Origin: Chryseobacterium sp. IHB B 17019
GTDB lineage: Bacteria > Bacteroidota > Bacteroidia > Flavobacteriales > Weeksellaceae
Reading direction: 5' to 3'
DNA length: 64,000 nucleotides
Assembly (NCBI RefSeq): GCF_001456155.1
Contig: NZ_CP013293.1
Coordinates: 558,001 to 622,000 of the forward strand
The notes beneath the pieces are model-generated. The model did no database searches, was not told the DNA's origin, and worked only from the letters and a program-made list of their open reading frames with translations. The translations under genes and the position numbers were made by a program. Below, piece by piece: positions 9,227-16,203 of this stretch. Position 1 is the first letter of the stretch. Every line of letters begins with the position of its first letter.

Positions 9227-9262
9227 AAACCTAACAGGTTTTTAAAACCTGTTAGGTTTATA
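9227..9262 (+). terminator. Terminator of the ABC-F gene, made from a dispersed repeat
   Basis: Arms aaacctaacaggtt (9227-9240) and aacctgttaggttt (9246-9259) form a 14-bp stem followed by tatttttatt. The same aaaacctgttag word, with a degraded left arm, recurs at 45589-45620, so this terminator is a member of a repeat family. Confidence 0.7.
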
Positions 9263-9265
9263 TTT

Positions 9266-9343
9266 TTATTCATCTAATCTTGTTAAAATATCCATTTGCT
9301 GATGAAGAATTCTGATGATTTCAATTTCTCCATTTTCTTTATT
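9266..9343 (-). pseudogene. 3' remnant of a ParE-type toxin gene
   Basis: Directly after the stop codon of the upstream ParD-like gene, and in the same frame, 25 codons follow to a TAA: NKENGEIEIIRILHQQMD and then ILTRLDE. The GEIEIIRILHQQMD stretch is the typical C-terminus of ParE/RelE-superfamily toxins. Nothing matching the remaining three quarters of a ParE (normally about 95-100 aa) is present, so the toxin appears lost by an internal deletion that joined the antitoxin's end to the toxin's end. Reading this tail as ParE rests on motif memory. Confidence 0.65.
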
Positions 9344-9595
9344 TCATGAGTCAGCAGAATGTTTTTGATGTAGATTTTTCAGAAATTCTTTACGGTCAAA
9401 ATTTTCAGCAAAACCGGATTTTTCTCCTTTTTTTAATTCATTGATTAATTCTGTTTTTTTGGATTCTTCATATTCAAACATTCTTAAAGCTGTTCTAACA
9501 ACCTCACTTGCAGAAGAATATTTTCCAGATTTAATTTGCTGATTTATAAAATTATCAAAATAATCGCCTAATAATATGGATGTGTTTTTTGCCAT
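9344..9595 (-). CDS. ParD-like antitoxin (ribbon-helix-helix), toxin lost
   Basis: An 83-aa protein, MAKNTSILLGDYFDNFINQQ at the N-terminus, then SGKYSSASEVVRTALRMFE: the ribbon-helix-helix DNA-binding and dimer region of the ParD/CC2985 family. Such antitoxins bind and neutralise a ParE toxin and repress their own promoter. Here the toxin gene is reduced to a 3' remnant directly downstream. The last residues (HQKHSADS) may also have been changed by the deletion. The promoter (9613-9642) contains a perfect palindrome that could be the operator. With no toxin it may be a solitary repressor, an anti-addiction leftover or a decaying gene. Confidence 0.8.
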   Translation of the reverse strand: MAKNTSILLGDYFDNFINQQIKSGKYSSASEVVRTALRMFEYEESKKTELINELKKGEKSGFAENFDRKEFLKNLHQKHSADS

Positions 9596-9612
9596 TAGAT
9601 TTAATTTTAAAT

Positions 9613-9642
9613 CAAAGGTACCAATTCTTGGTATTGCTTCAA
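9613..9642 (-). promoter_or_regulatory. Promoter and probable operator of the parD-like gene
   Basis: Minus-strand -33 TTG (9642-9640), a 19-bp spacer, -7 TACCTTTG (9620-9613), ending 18 bp before the ATG. A perfect palindrome, taccaa-ttc-ttggta at 9619-9633, occupies the spacer and touches the -7 box. This is a position expected for autorepression by a ribbon-helix-helix antitoxin. Confidence 0.65.
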
Positions 9643-9660
9643 AATGAATTAATTGAAACT

Positions 9661-9810
9661 TAATGAACCGACAAATAATTTAGATCTTCAAAAAACGTGG
9701 AAATTCTCACGAATTCTATTGAGGGCTATCATGGAACTTTGGTAGTGATTTCGCATGATGAGGAGCTTTTGAGGGAGATTGGGGTTGATGATGGTAATTT
9801 ATTATAATTT
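9661..9810 (+). pseudogene. Broken copy of the 3' end of an ABC-F gene
   Basis: This 150-base stretch aligns with 9069-9219, the last 50 codons of the intact ABC-F gene. It has no start and a two-base insertion (cttcaaaaaacg against cttcaaaatg) that leads to a TAG, and the Walker B aspartate codon is changed to Asn. After the shift its end reads HDEELLREIGVDDGNLL, which differs enough from the intact gene (HDGVFLEEIGVRSEVLLG) to suggest a divergent paralogue or allele rather than a simple fresh duplication. Confidence 0.8.
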
Positions 9811-9843
9811 TTTTAGGTTTGATTTTTAATGAACCAAAAAAAA

Positions 9844-10329
9844 TTACTTTAAATCTAAGTATCCAAAATACTCATGTGATGGAATATTTAAATCTATAAA
9901 ATTAAAATCAGGTTTTTGTCCTTCTTCTTGAAGAAGATTATAGATTTTGATACTTTCTGTGTCAGAAGATAAATAATAAGTAATATTTTTTTCTACATCC
10001 GCTTGTGAAAATAATTTTGAGTCGTTCGGAATTATATTTCTCTCAGCAAGTTTTAGTTTTCCTTTTTTTGTAAAAACAAGTTTGGCTATTTCTCCTGTTT
10101 TGGTAGCATGATTTAAATTAAATGGAAGAATTGCCAAATTTCTCAAAGGGAGTTCTGTTATTGAACCTCCCACACAATATTCAGCAATTGAAATTGTTGA
10201 AACATACATTTTAATTTCTTTACTTAAAAAGTATTTATAATATTCTAAGGCATTTTTGAATAATGGATCACCATCATTTAAAAATCTGATAAAGAAACTT
10301 GTATCTAGTAAAACTCCATTAACTTTCAT
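9844..10329 (-). CDS. PIN-domain protein, probable nuclease of a two-gene unit
   Basis: A 161-aa protein with the PIN pattern of metal-binding acids: D9 (GVLLDTSFFIRFLN), E50 (STISIAEY), D103 (IIPNDSKLFSQAD) and a fourth acidic candidate D123 (SSDTESIKIY). PIN proteins are Mg/Mn ribonucleases, often VapC-type toxins. It overlaps the preceding 260-aa gene by 11 bp, so the two are translationally coupled and the upstream product is the likely partner or antitoxin. It is longer than a typical VapC (about 130-140 aa), and the segment around 85-100 is an insertion. Whether it is a toxin, a defence nuclease or an RNA-processing enzyme is not visible from the sequence. Confidence 0.75.
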   Translation of the reverse strand: MKVNGVLLDTSFFIRFLNDGDPLFKNALEYYKYFLSKEIKMYVSTISIAEYCVGGSITELPLRNLAILPFNLNHATKTGEIAKLVFTKKGKLKLAERNIIPNDSKLFSQADVEKNITYYLSSDTESIKIYNLLQEEGQKPDFNFIDLNIPSHEYFGYLDLK

Positions 10330-11101
10330 AGCTTCCTCTTATTTGTCTTAACCATTCATCTGGATTAATATTTGAAAGCCAAGATTGTTTTGCTTTATCT
10401 CTTAATTTTTTCAAATAATTTTCATCAAAAATGGGATTGTAATCAATTAGCTCAATGAATTCTAAATTTGTAAAATCAATTTCACCATTTTCGGAATGTT
10501 GGTTTCCTTTGGCTCTTATTCCTAGAGATTTATATAGAATATTCTCCTCTTGCTGTTCTAGGAATGAAATTGGAGTTTGGATCCTAACTGTTCCATATTC
10601 ATCAGTTAATAAATGAATGTTAGCTTTATCTTTACCTCCAGCATTAGTGATTTTTCCATAAAAATAAAACTCTGCTTCAGCCCAAATTGCTTCAGTTCTT
10701 TTGAAATCAGAAAATTTATCAATTCGAATATTATTAGAGCCTTCAAGTGATGTGGTAATATCAAGTGCGAAATCCTTTTTCTTTGCTAAATCTTGAAGAT
10801 TTTCAATGGCTTTAGCGGTTGTTAAATCAAGATAATCAATTGTATTAGTTTGGGAAATTAAACCAAGTATAGCATTAAAGCTAACTATATATTGTATTCC
10901 AGTTTTAAATATATTTCTAACAGAACCTTCTTGAATGTCATAAGAAATTAAAGGTCTATTTTTTTTGTCTCCTGAATATAGCAAATCATCAACATTATTT
11001 AATATAGAAACTATTTCCTTGATATCAAAATTATCAGGATTTATGTCTACGTTTCCAATTTTTCCAGAAACTTTTATTTCTATTTGACCATTTCTTTCCA
11101 C
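10319..11101 (-). CDS. Unknown 260-aa partner of the PIN protein
   Basis: I do not recognise the family. The start is a GTG at 11101 (MERNGQIEIKVSGKIGNVD); no in-frame ATG lies nearby. The protein has no signal peptide or membrane segment. The first part looks like an alpha/beta domain (residues 1-90), then a region with ISFLEQQEENILYKSLGIRA-type beta strands. The tail, WLSNINPDEWLRQIRGSYES, resembles the short C-terminal arms with which many antitoxins clamp their toxins. It overlaps the PIN gene by 11 bp. A -7 box (11106-11113) ends 5 bp before the GTG, which suggests a leaderless message. The gene is AT-rich and sits next to a toxin-antitoxin ruin, so it is probably accessory DNA. Confidence 0.65.
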   Translation of the reverse strand: MERNGQIEIKVSGKIGNVDINPDNFDIKEIVSILNNVDDLLYSGDKKNRPLISYDIQEGSVRNIFKTGIQYIVSFNAILGLISQTNTIDYLDLTTAKAIENLQDLAKKKDFALDITTSLEGSNNIRIDKFSDFKRTEAIWAEAEFYFYGKITNAGGKDKANIHLLTDEYGTVRIQTPISFLEQQEENILYKSLGIRAKGNQHSENGEIDFTNLEFIELIDYNPIFDENYLKKLRDKAKQSWLSNINPDEWLRQIRGSYES

Positions 11102-11105
11102 AAAA

Positions 11106-11113
11106 CAAAAGTA
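11106..11113 (-). promoter_or_regulatory. -7 box of the 260-aa/PIN operon
   Basis: Minus-strand TACTTTTG matches TAnnTTTG and ends 4 bases before the GTG start. A TTG lies only 15 bp upstream, shorter than the usual 18-20, so the -33 match is poor. Confidence 0.45.
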
Positions 11114-11227
11114 AACAAATTTTTATTGCAAAAAATTATGCGACGTGACTTTATTATTTAAAACTAAATATTTTAATACTTCCAATCACATGATTCCCAC
11201 CCACCCAAAAATAAATTCCACCACAAA

Positions 11228-11259
11228 TTTGCCCACCCAATTTTTTAAAAGTAATTTTG
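11228..11259 (+). promoter_or_regulatory. Promoter of purA
   Basis: TTTG (11228-11231), a 20-bp spacer and TAATTTTG (11252-11259): an excellent Bacteroidota promoter, with the purA ATG 27 bp further on. Confidence 0.75.
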
Positions 11260-11285
11260 CATGAATCTAAAAACAAAAGTAAAAT

Positions 11286-12572
11286 ATGTCAACTTACGTA
11301 GTTGTAGGTCTTCAGTACGGAGATGAAGGTAAAGGAAAAATCACGGATGTTTTATCGGCTAAATCGGATTATGTTGTTCGTTTCCAAGGGGGAGACAACG
11401 CTGGTCACACGGTTTATGTGGGTGAAGAGAAATTTGTTTTACACCTTCTTCCTTCAGGAGTTCTACAGTGCAAAGGGAAGTGTATCATTGCGAATGGAGT
11501 AGTGGTAAATCCTAAATCTTTTATTAGAGAAGTAGGTCAGATTGAAAGTAAAGGACTTAGAACTGACCATATTTTTATCAGCAGAAGAGCGCATGTGATC
11601 ATGCCTTACCACATTCTTTTGGATACCTACCGCGAGGAAGAACATGGAGGAACGCAGATCGGAACGACGAAAAAAGGAATCGGGCCGTGCTATGAAGATA
11701 AGATCGCAAGAATCGGTATCAGAATGGTAGACCTTCTGAATCCTGAAATTTTAAGAGACAAAATTGAGAAAAACGTAAAGGTTAAAAACTCTCTTTTCGA
11801 AAAATATTACGGAAAACCGACATTAGACGTTGAAGAAATTTACAACGAATTTTTAGAAATCGGAAAACAGCTTCAAGACAGAATCGTTGATACGGAACTG
11901 GAACTGAACGAAGCTATCAGAGACGGCAAAAACGTTTTATTCGAAGGAGCTCAGGCATTGATGCTTGATATCGACTTCGGAACATATCCATACGTAACTT
12001 CATCTTCGCCGTCAACAGGAGGAGTTTGTACAGGAGCAGGAGTTCCGCCAACATCCCTTCAAAACCTGATCGGTGTTGCAAAAGCATACTGCACAAGAGT
12101 AGGAAACGGACCTTTCCCAACTGAATTAGACAACGAATTGGGTGAGAAAATCAGACAAATCGGTGGTGAGTTCGGAGCTACAACAGGTAGACCAAGAAGA
12201 ACAGGCTGGCTAGACCTAGTTTCTTTAAAGCATGCTTGTATGATCAACGGTATCAATAACTTAGTGATTACAAAACTAGATGTTCTTACAGGAATTGGAA
12301 CCTTAAAAATTGCTACTCATTATAAAACCGAAGACGGAAAAATCATCGATTATTTCACTTCTTCAACTACAAAATTATATGATTACGAAGCTATTTACGA
12401 AGAGCTTCCGGGTTGGACAGAAGACATCACGAAAGCCAGAAGCTACGATGAACTTCCGGACAACGCTCAGAAATACATCGAATTTATCGAGAAGTATCTG
12501 GGAATCAATGTTTACTTAGTTTCCGTAGGACCGGAAAGAAGTCAGAACATCATCAGAAAAGAATTATTCTAA
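11286..12572 (+). CDS. purA: Adenylosuccinate synthetase
   Basis: Joins IMP and aspartate with GTP, the first committed step from IMP to AMP in purine synthesis; cytoplasmic. The 428-aa length is normal. The N-terminal GTP loop YGDEGKGK (11-18) holds the catalytic Asp13, and GGDNAGHTV holds the catalytic His40. The IMP-site motif QIGTTKKGIGP and the C-terminal GTP-binding LVSVGPERS are also present. It is monocistronic, with a strong promoter and a terminator at 12591. It faces away from the PIN operon, whose start lies about 185 bp upstream. Confidence 0.97.
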   Translation: MSTYVVVGLQYGDEGKGKITDVLSAKSDYVVRFQGGDNAGHTVYVGEEKFVLHLLPSGVLQCKGKCIIANGVVVNPKSFIREVGQIESKGLRTDHIFISRRAHVIMPYHILLDTYREEEHGGTQIGTTKKGIGPCYEDKIARIGIRMVDLLNPEILRDKIEKNVKVKNSLFEKYYGKPTLDVEEIYNEFLEIGKQLQDRIVDTELELNEAIRDGKNVLFEGAQALMLDIDFGTYPYVTSSSPSTGGVCTGAGVPPTSLQNLIGVAKAYCTRVGNGPFPTELDNELGEKIRQIGGEFGATTGRPRRTGWLDLVSLKHACMINGINNLVITKLDVLTGIGTLKIATHYKTEDGKIIDYFTSSTTKLYDYEAIYEELPGWTEDITKARSYDELPDNAQKYIEFIEKYLGINVYLVSVGPERSQNIIRKELF

Positions 12573-12590
12573 GGAATTTTTAAATAAATA

Positions 12591-12627
12591 AAAAGAGACC
12601 GTCAATTTGATGGTCTCTTTTTTTATT
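12591..12627 (+). terminator. Terminator of purA
   Basis: A 14-bp stem (12591-12604 with 12608-12621; aaaagagaccgtca / tgatggtctctttt) with a 3-base loop, followed by a T run. Confidence 0.85.
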
Positions 12628-12629
12628 CA

Positions 12630-12745
12630 GGAGCTATTTCCCGCTTTCCGCACTCGCTATTTTCGGGTTTTTTGGGCGGCGGCTTTGCCGCCGCCCAAAA
12701 AAACCGAAAATGAGCTCAAACAAATGCTGCAATCGGGGCTAGGGT
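12630..12745 (+). repeat. Three-copy hairpin repeat family, copy B
   Basis: Conserved left end (ggagctatttcccgctttcc, then gcactcgctatttt) and right end (tgagctcaaacaaatg, then gcaatcggggctagggt) flank a central hairpin. Its two 25-base arms (12659-12683 and 12687-12711) have a 3-base loop, one mismatch and a GC-rich gggcggcggc tip. It sits directly behind the purA terminator. It has no reading frame and no recognisable transposase. I do not recognise it as a named element. Confidence 0.8.
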
Positions 12746-12753
12746 CGCGGGAC

Positions 12754-12780
12754 TGGTAGCTTCGAGAGCCTCAGCTACCA
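12754..12780. repeat. Small hairpin tggtagct/agctacca
   Basis: An 8-bp perfect stem (12754-12761 with 12773-12780) around a tcgagagcctc loop, directly after repeat copy B. It looks like another dispersed palindrome. Confidence 0.5.
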
Positions 12781-12821
12781 AACGCTGTCAGTCGTTTTTT
12801 TCAAAGTTTAGCGCTCTGTTT

Positions 12822-12881
12822 GTCATCCTGAAAGGATCTCGACAACATCATAAAACTTAGTATAGATCCTTTCAGGATGAC
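12822..12881. repeat. Inverted repeat of the gtcatcctga family
   Basis: Perfect 18-bp arms (gtcatcctgaaaggatct at 12822-12839; its reverse complement at 12864-12881). Single arms of the same family occur near 45661 and 56039. A further 11-bp inverted repeat, ttcccacagat / atctgtgggaa, lies at 12925-12987. The rest of 12573-13040 shows no gene. Confidence 0.7.
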
Positions 12882-13040
12882 ACTCAAAGTGAATAGTTAA
12901 TAATAAAAGAAGCTTGAAAATAAATTCCCACAGATCTCACAAAAAAATAAACATAAACATCTGTGTACTCCTTGAAATCTGTGGGAAATAATAAAAACGC
13001 AAAGGGAACTTTAAAATCAATGCGTTAAAATCATTGGTTA

Positions 13041-13874
13041 TTAGTTTTTAGAATATTTAGCATAAGCTTTCGCCAGCTTTTCATCATATTTATTCAGCTT
13101 ATAGCCTCCACCGTTATAACCTTTCGCAAAATTGGCCCAGCTTTTATTTCGTAAATGTGTTAAAAGTCCGTTTTTCTCAAGGAATTTTCCGAACGCTCTC
13201 AAATGTTCCCCTTCGTTCATTTCCATTTTTGTTACAAAATCCGTGACATCCGTGTATCCAAGCGGCTTTGCATGGAATCCCATAATCTGGAAGCTGCCCC
13301 ATGAAGCAGAAGACAACGCCGCATCTTTGAACTTCGGATCAACGCCCAATTTCATAGCTTCATTCAATCGGTCGTATTCTTTTACGCCGCCCTGGTAATA
13401 GATTTTCGTCCATTTCGGGTAAAGAACGTCTTTGCAGGTTGCATTGTATAATTTATTTGGGTCAATTCCTCTTTTCTTTAATTCGTTCCAGAAAATATGT
13501 CCTTCAAACAAGATTTTCGGTTTATTATTAATTAAAAATCCTTTTCCGCTGCTTTCGATTTCATTTACGGCTTTTACGGCTGCCAATTCCAAAGAATATT
13601 GGTCTGCAAAGCTGATGAGGTCACTTTCTTTTAAGAATTTATCGGTTGTATTTACGGGAGCCGGAGCTGAATTTTTTTGGAGTAAAACGGTCCATGTTTT
13701 CATCCCGACAATTCCGTCGACAACTAGAGAGTTTTTTCTCTGAAAATCTTTCACGGCTGCATCAACTTCCAGGGAAAAAGAATCTGAAATTTTGATGTTG
13801 TATCCTTGTTTGTAAAGAAGCTCACAAAGTGTAGTGACTTCCGGTGATTTGGTGTAGTATTTTAAAAGTTTCAT
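13041..13874 (-). CDS. Leaderless muramidase: peptidoglycan-binding plus N-acetylmuramidase domain
   Basis: A 277-aa protein in two parts. Residues about 1-67 are a peptidoglycan-binding type 1 domain (AAVKDFQRKNSLVVDGIVG, MKTWTVLL). Residues about 85-275 match the N-acetylmuramidase/DUF3380 family, with the probable catalytic Glu in VKAVNEIESSGKGFL and the motifs ILFEGHIFW, SSASWGSFQIMGFH and GYNGGGY. It should cut the glycan backbone of peptidoglycan. There is no signal peptide, as in phage endolysins and type VI effectors. It is last in a leftward cluster with two unknown proteins and shares their AAAAACTAAC leader. I see no holin or immunity protein next to it. Confidence 0.85.
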   Translation of the reverse strand: MKLLKYYTKSPEVTTLCELLYKQGYNIKISDSFSLEVDAAVKDFQRKNSLVVDGIVGMKTWTVLLQKNSAPAPVNTTDKFLKESDLISFADQYSLELAAVKAVNEIESSGKGFLINNKPKILFEGHIFWNELKKRGIDPNKLYNATCKDVLYPKWTKIYYQGGVKEYDRLNEAMKLGVDPKFKDAALSSASWGSFQIMGFHAKPLGYTDVTDFVTKMEMNEGEHLRAFGKFLEKNGLLTHLRNKSWANFAKGYNGGGYKLNKYDEKLAKAYAKYSKN

Positions 13875-13964
13875 GATGGTTAGTTTTTATTATTTATTTA
13901 AATTTAAATGTGATTAATTTAGTTTAATCAAAAGAAGATTGAAATTGAATGGTCATTTTGCGTG

Positions 13965-14064
13965 AGATCCTTCGACTTCGCTCAGGATAACACCGGCAAA
14001 TGACGCTGTTCAATTATTAACGGATAGTATTAGTGATGTCATCCTGAGCGAGGTCGAAGGATCT
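13965..14064. repeat. Inverted repeat of the tcctgagcgaagtcgaagga family
   Basis: 24-base arms at 13965-13988 and 14041-14064 are reverse complements with one mismatch and a 52-base loop. It fills the spacer between the muramidase gene and the 612-aa gene. Confidence 0.7.
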
Positions 14065-14111
14065 AATAATTACGTTTAATAAAGCTTTTGTATCTTTTGT
14101 TGTTAAAAATA

Positions 14112-15950
14112 TTAATTAACTGGTATTTTCGGCATTCTCTCACAAATCATCCCAATCAAAAAGAACGATTTGAATTTCACTTCCTCCCGTTGAAGCTTGT
14201 ACTCCAAATTCAGGGGATTGGTATTGACGACGCTGAAATTTTGGTTCAAAACAGCGTAATCATCCACTCTCAGCTCAATGCTGTATTCTCCCACCGGAAC
14301 CATCTGGCTGATCATCCCGATTTCGTTGGTTTCTATCTCGAAAATCCTGCTGTTATTCGTTCCTTTGATGGAAATAGAGCATTTGTAAACAGGATCGTTA
14401 TTTATTTTATCAAACACCTTAAATTGTACATTGGCCGCCGTTGGTGTCTGAACAGGAACCCTGATCGGAACAAAAATCCCGGGTATTTTTATAGGTCCTG
14501 TTACCACTGGAGTTACTGGTTTTATGGGTGTTGGTTGAGGCCGGACAGGTGTTGCCACGTATGGAGTAGGCATTACAGGTCTTAAGTTTCTTATTCCTCC
14601 CATAACATTCATGTTCATTTTATGGTTAAAAACCACTGGATTCGCTTTTGGAGTTTCTACCGTTGGTTGAGCGGCAGGTTTTTCCGCAAAATCAGCTTTT
14701 ATGCTTTCTATGGGTGCGGTTTTTTTAGTTAAGGAATTTAATTGATCAGATTTAATGGTTCTGACATTCGTTACTGCTTTCAGGAACTTTTGGTTATTGG
14801 TTTTGTTAACGAAAAGCTGCTGTTTCATAATCAGCGGACCGAAATAAATCAGCTGATTCGGGTTATTCACCGTATCATTTGTGATGGACGGATCCAGAAT
14901 GATTTTTAAATTTTTAACGAGCATCATCGTTTTGGTGATGGCGGGTAATTTAAAATCCGTGGAAATCGTCTGTCCGTCGGAGATTTTTTTAGGCTCATTC
15001 CATTCAAAAAGTTGGGAAAGCATGAAGTTTTTATTAAACCAGTTTCTTTTTAAATGAACAAATGAATAATCAAATTCTACCGCCAGAATCACGCTTTCAT
15101 CATAATCAATGGAAAGGATTTCCGCAGGCAGATTTTCATTAGAACCTTTTGCTTCGGTGTGTAAGCTTTCCAGTTCGGATTTTTCCATTCTCATATTATT
15201 CCAGCCCGATTCGTTTTCCATGAAATCGTAAGGAATAAAATTAATATCATGAATGGAAGAATTGCTGATGACATCCGTCTTTTCGGCGGCTTCAAAAGTA
15301 TTTTTCGCATTTTGAGCCATGGCCAGATACAAATCTGCATCAGAGTTTTTGTTAATTCTTGCCAGTTCTTTTTCAATTATATCTTTATTTCCCTTCACTT
15401 TCCATTCGGAAAAAGCGAGAGCTTTGAGATTATTGAGGGTAATCAATCGGTCATTCCAGTTGTTTTTTTCGTCATCAGTATCCAATGCGTCAAATAATTC
15501 CAGGTGTGTTGCAATGTTGTTAACGGTATTATCATGGGCTATCTGATATTTTTTATACGCTTTAAGCTCTTTGGTATCGGCACCTTTTGCATCAAATAAA
15601 ACCGTGCTCTGACTGGCAACTACTTTATCTAAATTTTCCTCCAGACTTTTTAAGCTGTTCTTTTCCAGGATATCTCTGTAAATATCAAACAACGCATTAT
15701 TTGGATTCAGATCCCAAAAATTCGGGGAAATAGGAACGGAGTTGAGTTCATACGCCACGTTTTGTTTTTTGATGATGGAAAGTGCTTTTTTCTGGTCATC
15801 ATTCAGCAGGCTTTGAGGTTTTAATAATTCCAATTCCTCATTTTCATACACTCTCAGGGAAGGGCAGATCATCGGTAGATCATTCTCCATCGAACTTTGA
15901 GACATATAAATATTTCTCAATTTCTGGTAAACGGCAACAAAATATTTCAT
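14112..15950 (-). CDS. Unknown 612-aa protein with shared RxWF module and C-terminal beta-sandwich
   Basis: I do not recognise the N-terminal 280 residues, which look helical and charged, without signal peptide or membrane segment. Residues about 288-375 form a beta-rich module (VHLKRNWFNKNF at 298-309, DG at 325-326, LPAITKTMMLVKNLKIILD from 335) that resembles residues 385-452 of the 533-aa neighbour. A Pro-rich linker follows (about 455-505), then a carboxypeptidase-regulatory-like beta-sandwich (about 507-586: VPVGEYSIELRVDDY). This layout suits a structural or carrier protein that leaves the cytoplasm by a non-Sec route, but that is inference. It is the middle gene of the leftward cluster; AAAAAAACTAAC lies just before its ATG. 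Confidence 0.8.
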   Translation of the reverse strand: MKYFVAVYQKLRNIYMSQSSMENDLPMICPSLRVYENEELELLKPQSLLNDDQKKALSIIKKQNVAYELNSVPISPNFWDLNPNNALFDIYRDILEKNSLKSLEENLDKVVASQSTVLFDAKGADTKELKAYKKYQIAHDNTVNNIATHLELFDALDTDDEKNNWNDRLITLNNLKALAFSEWKVKGNKDIIEKELARINKNSDADLYLAMAQNAKNTFEAAEKTDVISNSSIHDINFIPYDFMENESGWNNMRMEKSELESLHTEAKGSNENLPAEILSIDYDESVILAVEFDYSFVHLKRNWFNKNFMLSQLFEWNEPKKISDGQTISTDFKLPAITKTMMLVKNLKIILDPSITNDTVNNPNQLIYFGPLIMKQQLFVNKTNNQKFLKAVTNVRTIKSDQLNSLTKKTAPIESIKADFAEKPAAQPTVETPKANPVVFNHKMNMNVMGGIRNLRPVMPTPYVATPVRPQPTPIKPVTPVVTGPIKIPGIFVPIRVPVQTPTAANVQFKVFDKINNDPVYKCSISIKGTNNSRIFEIETNEIGMISQMVPVGEYSIELRVDDYAVLNQNFSVVNTNPLNLEYKLQREEVKFKSFFLIGMICERMPKIPVN

Positions 15951-16047
15951 GGCTGTTAGTTTTTTTGGTTATTAGGTGTAGTTGCAGGTTGTTAGTTTTA
16001 GTTCTTAATGATAATTTTCTTGATGATTTTTAAACTAAGTTTTTTTT

Positions 16048-16071
16048 GCTGAGTGAATGCCCTTGCGAACG
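16048..16071. repeat. Dispersed gctgagtgaa...gcgaacg repeat
   Basis: gctgagtgaatgcccttgcg followed by aacg; variants occur at 21583-21605, within the hairpin at 31082-31156 and at 62293-62321. It is often followed by tttgcgttaaaa-type sequence, as here at about 16110. Confidence 0.6.
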
Positions 16072-16149
16072 AAAATCAACAGTAAGTTTTAAAAAAAATC
16101 TTTGCTTTCTTTGCGTTAAAAAATTAAAATCAACAATCAACAAATTTTA

Positions 16150-16180
16150 GAAATAACCGACAGAAAAAATTATCTGCCGG
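16150..16180 (-). terminator. Terminator of the 533-aa gene
   Basis: Minus-strand stem ccggcag/ctgtcgg (16180-16174 with 16163-16157; one G-T pair), then ttatttct. It is 24 bp past the stop codon, so the 533-aa gene can be a unit of its own. Confidence 0.6.
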
Positions 16181-16203
16181 TCATCCCCTGATTATGAAGA
16201 ATA

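Noticed and set aside
9220..9843. Insertion sequence around the parD remnant
   Set aside because: No transposase frame and no terminal inverted repeats; the flanking palindrome is a dispersed repeat that also serves as terminator.
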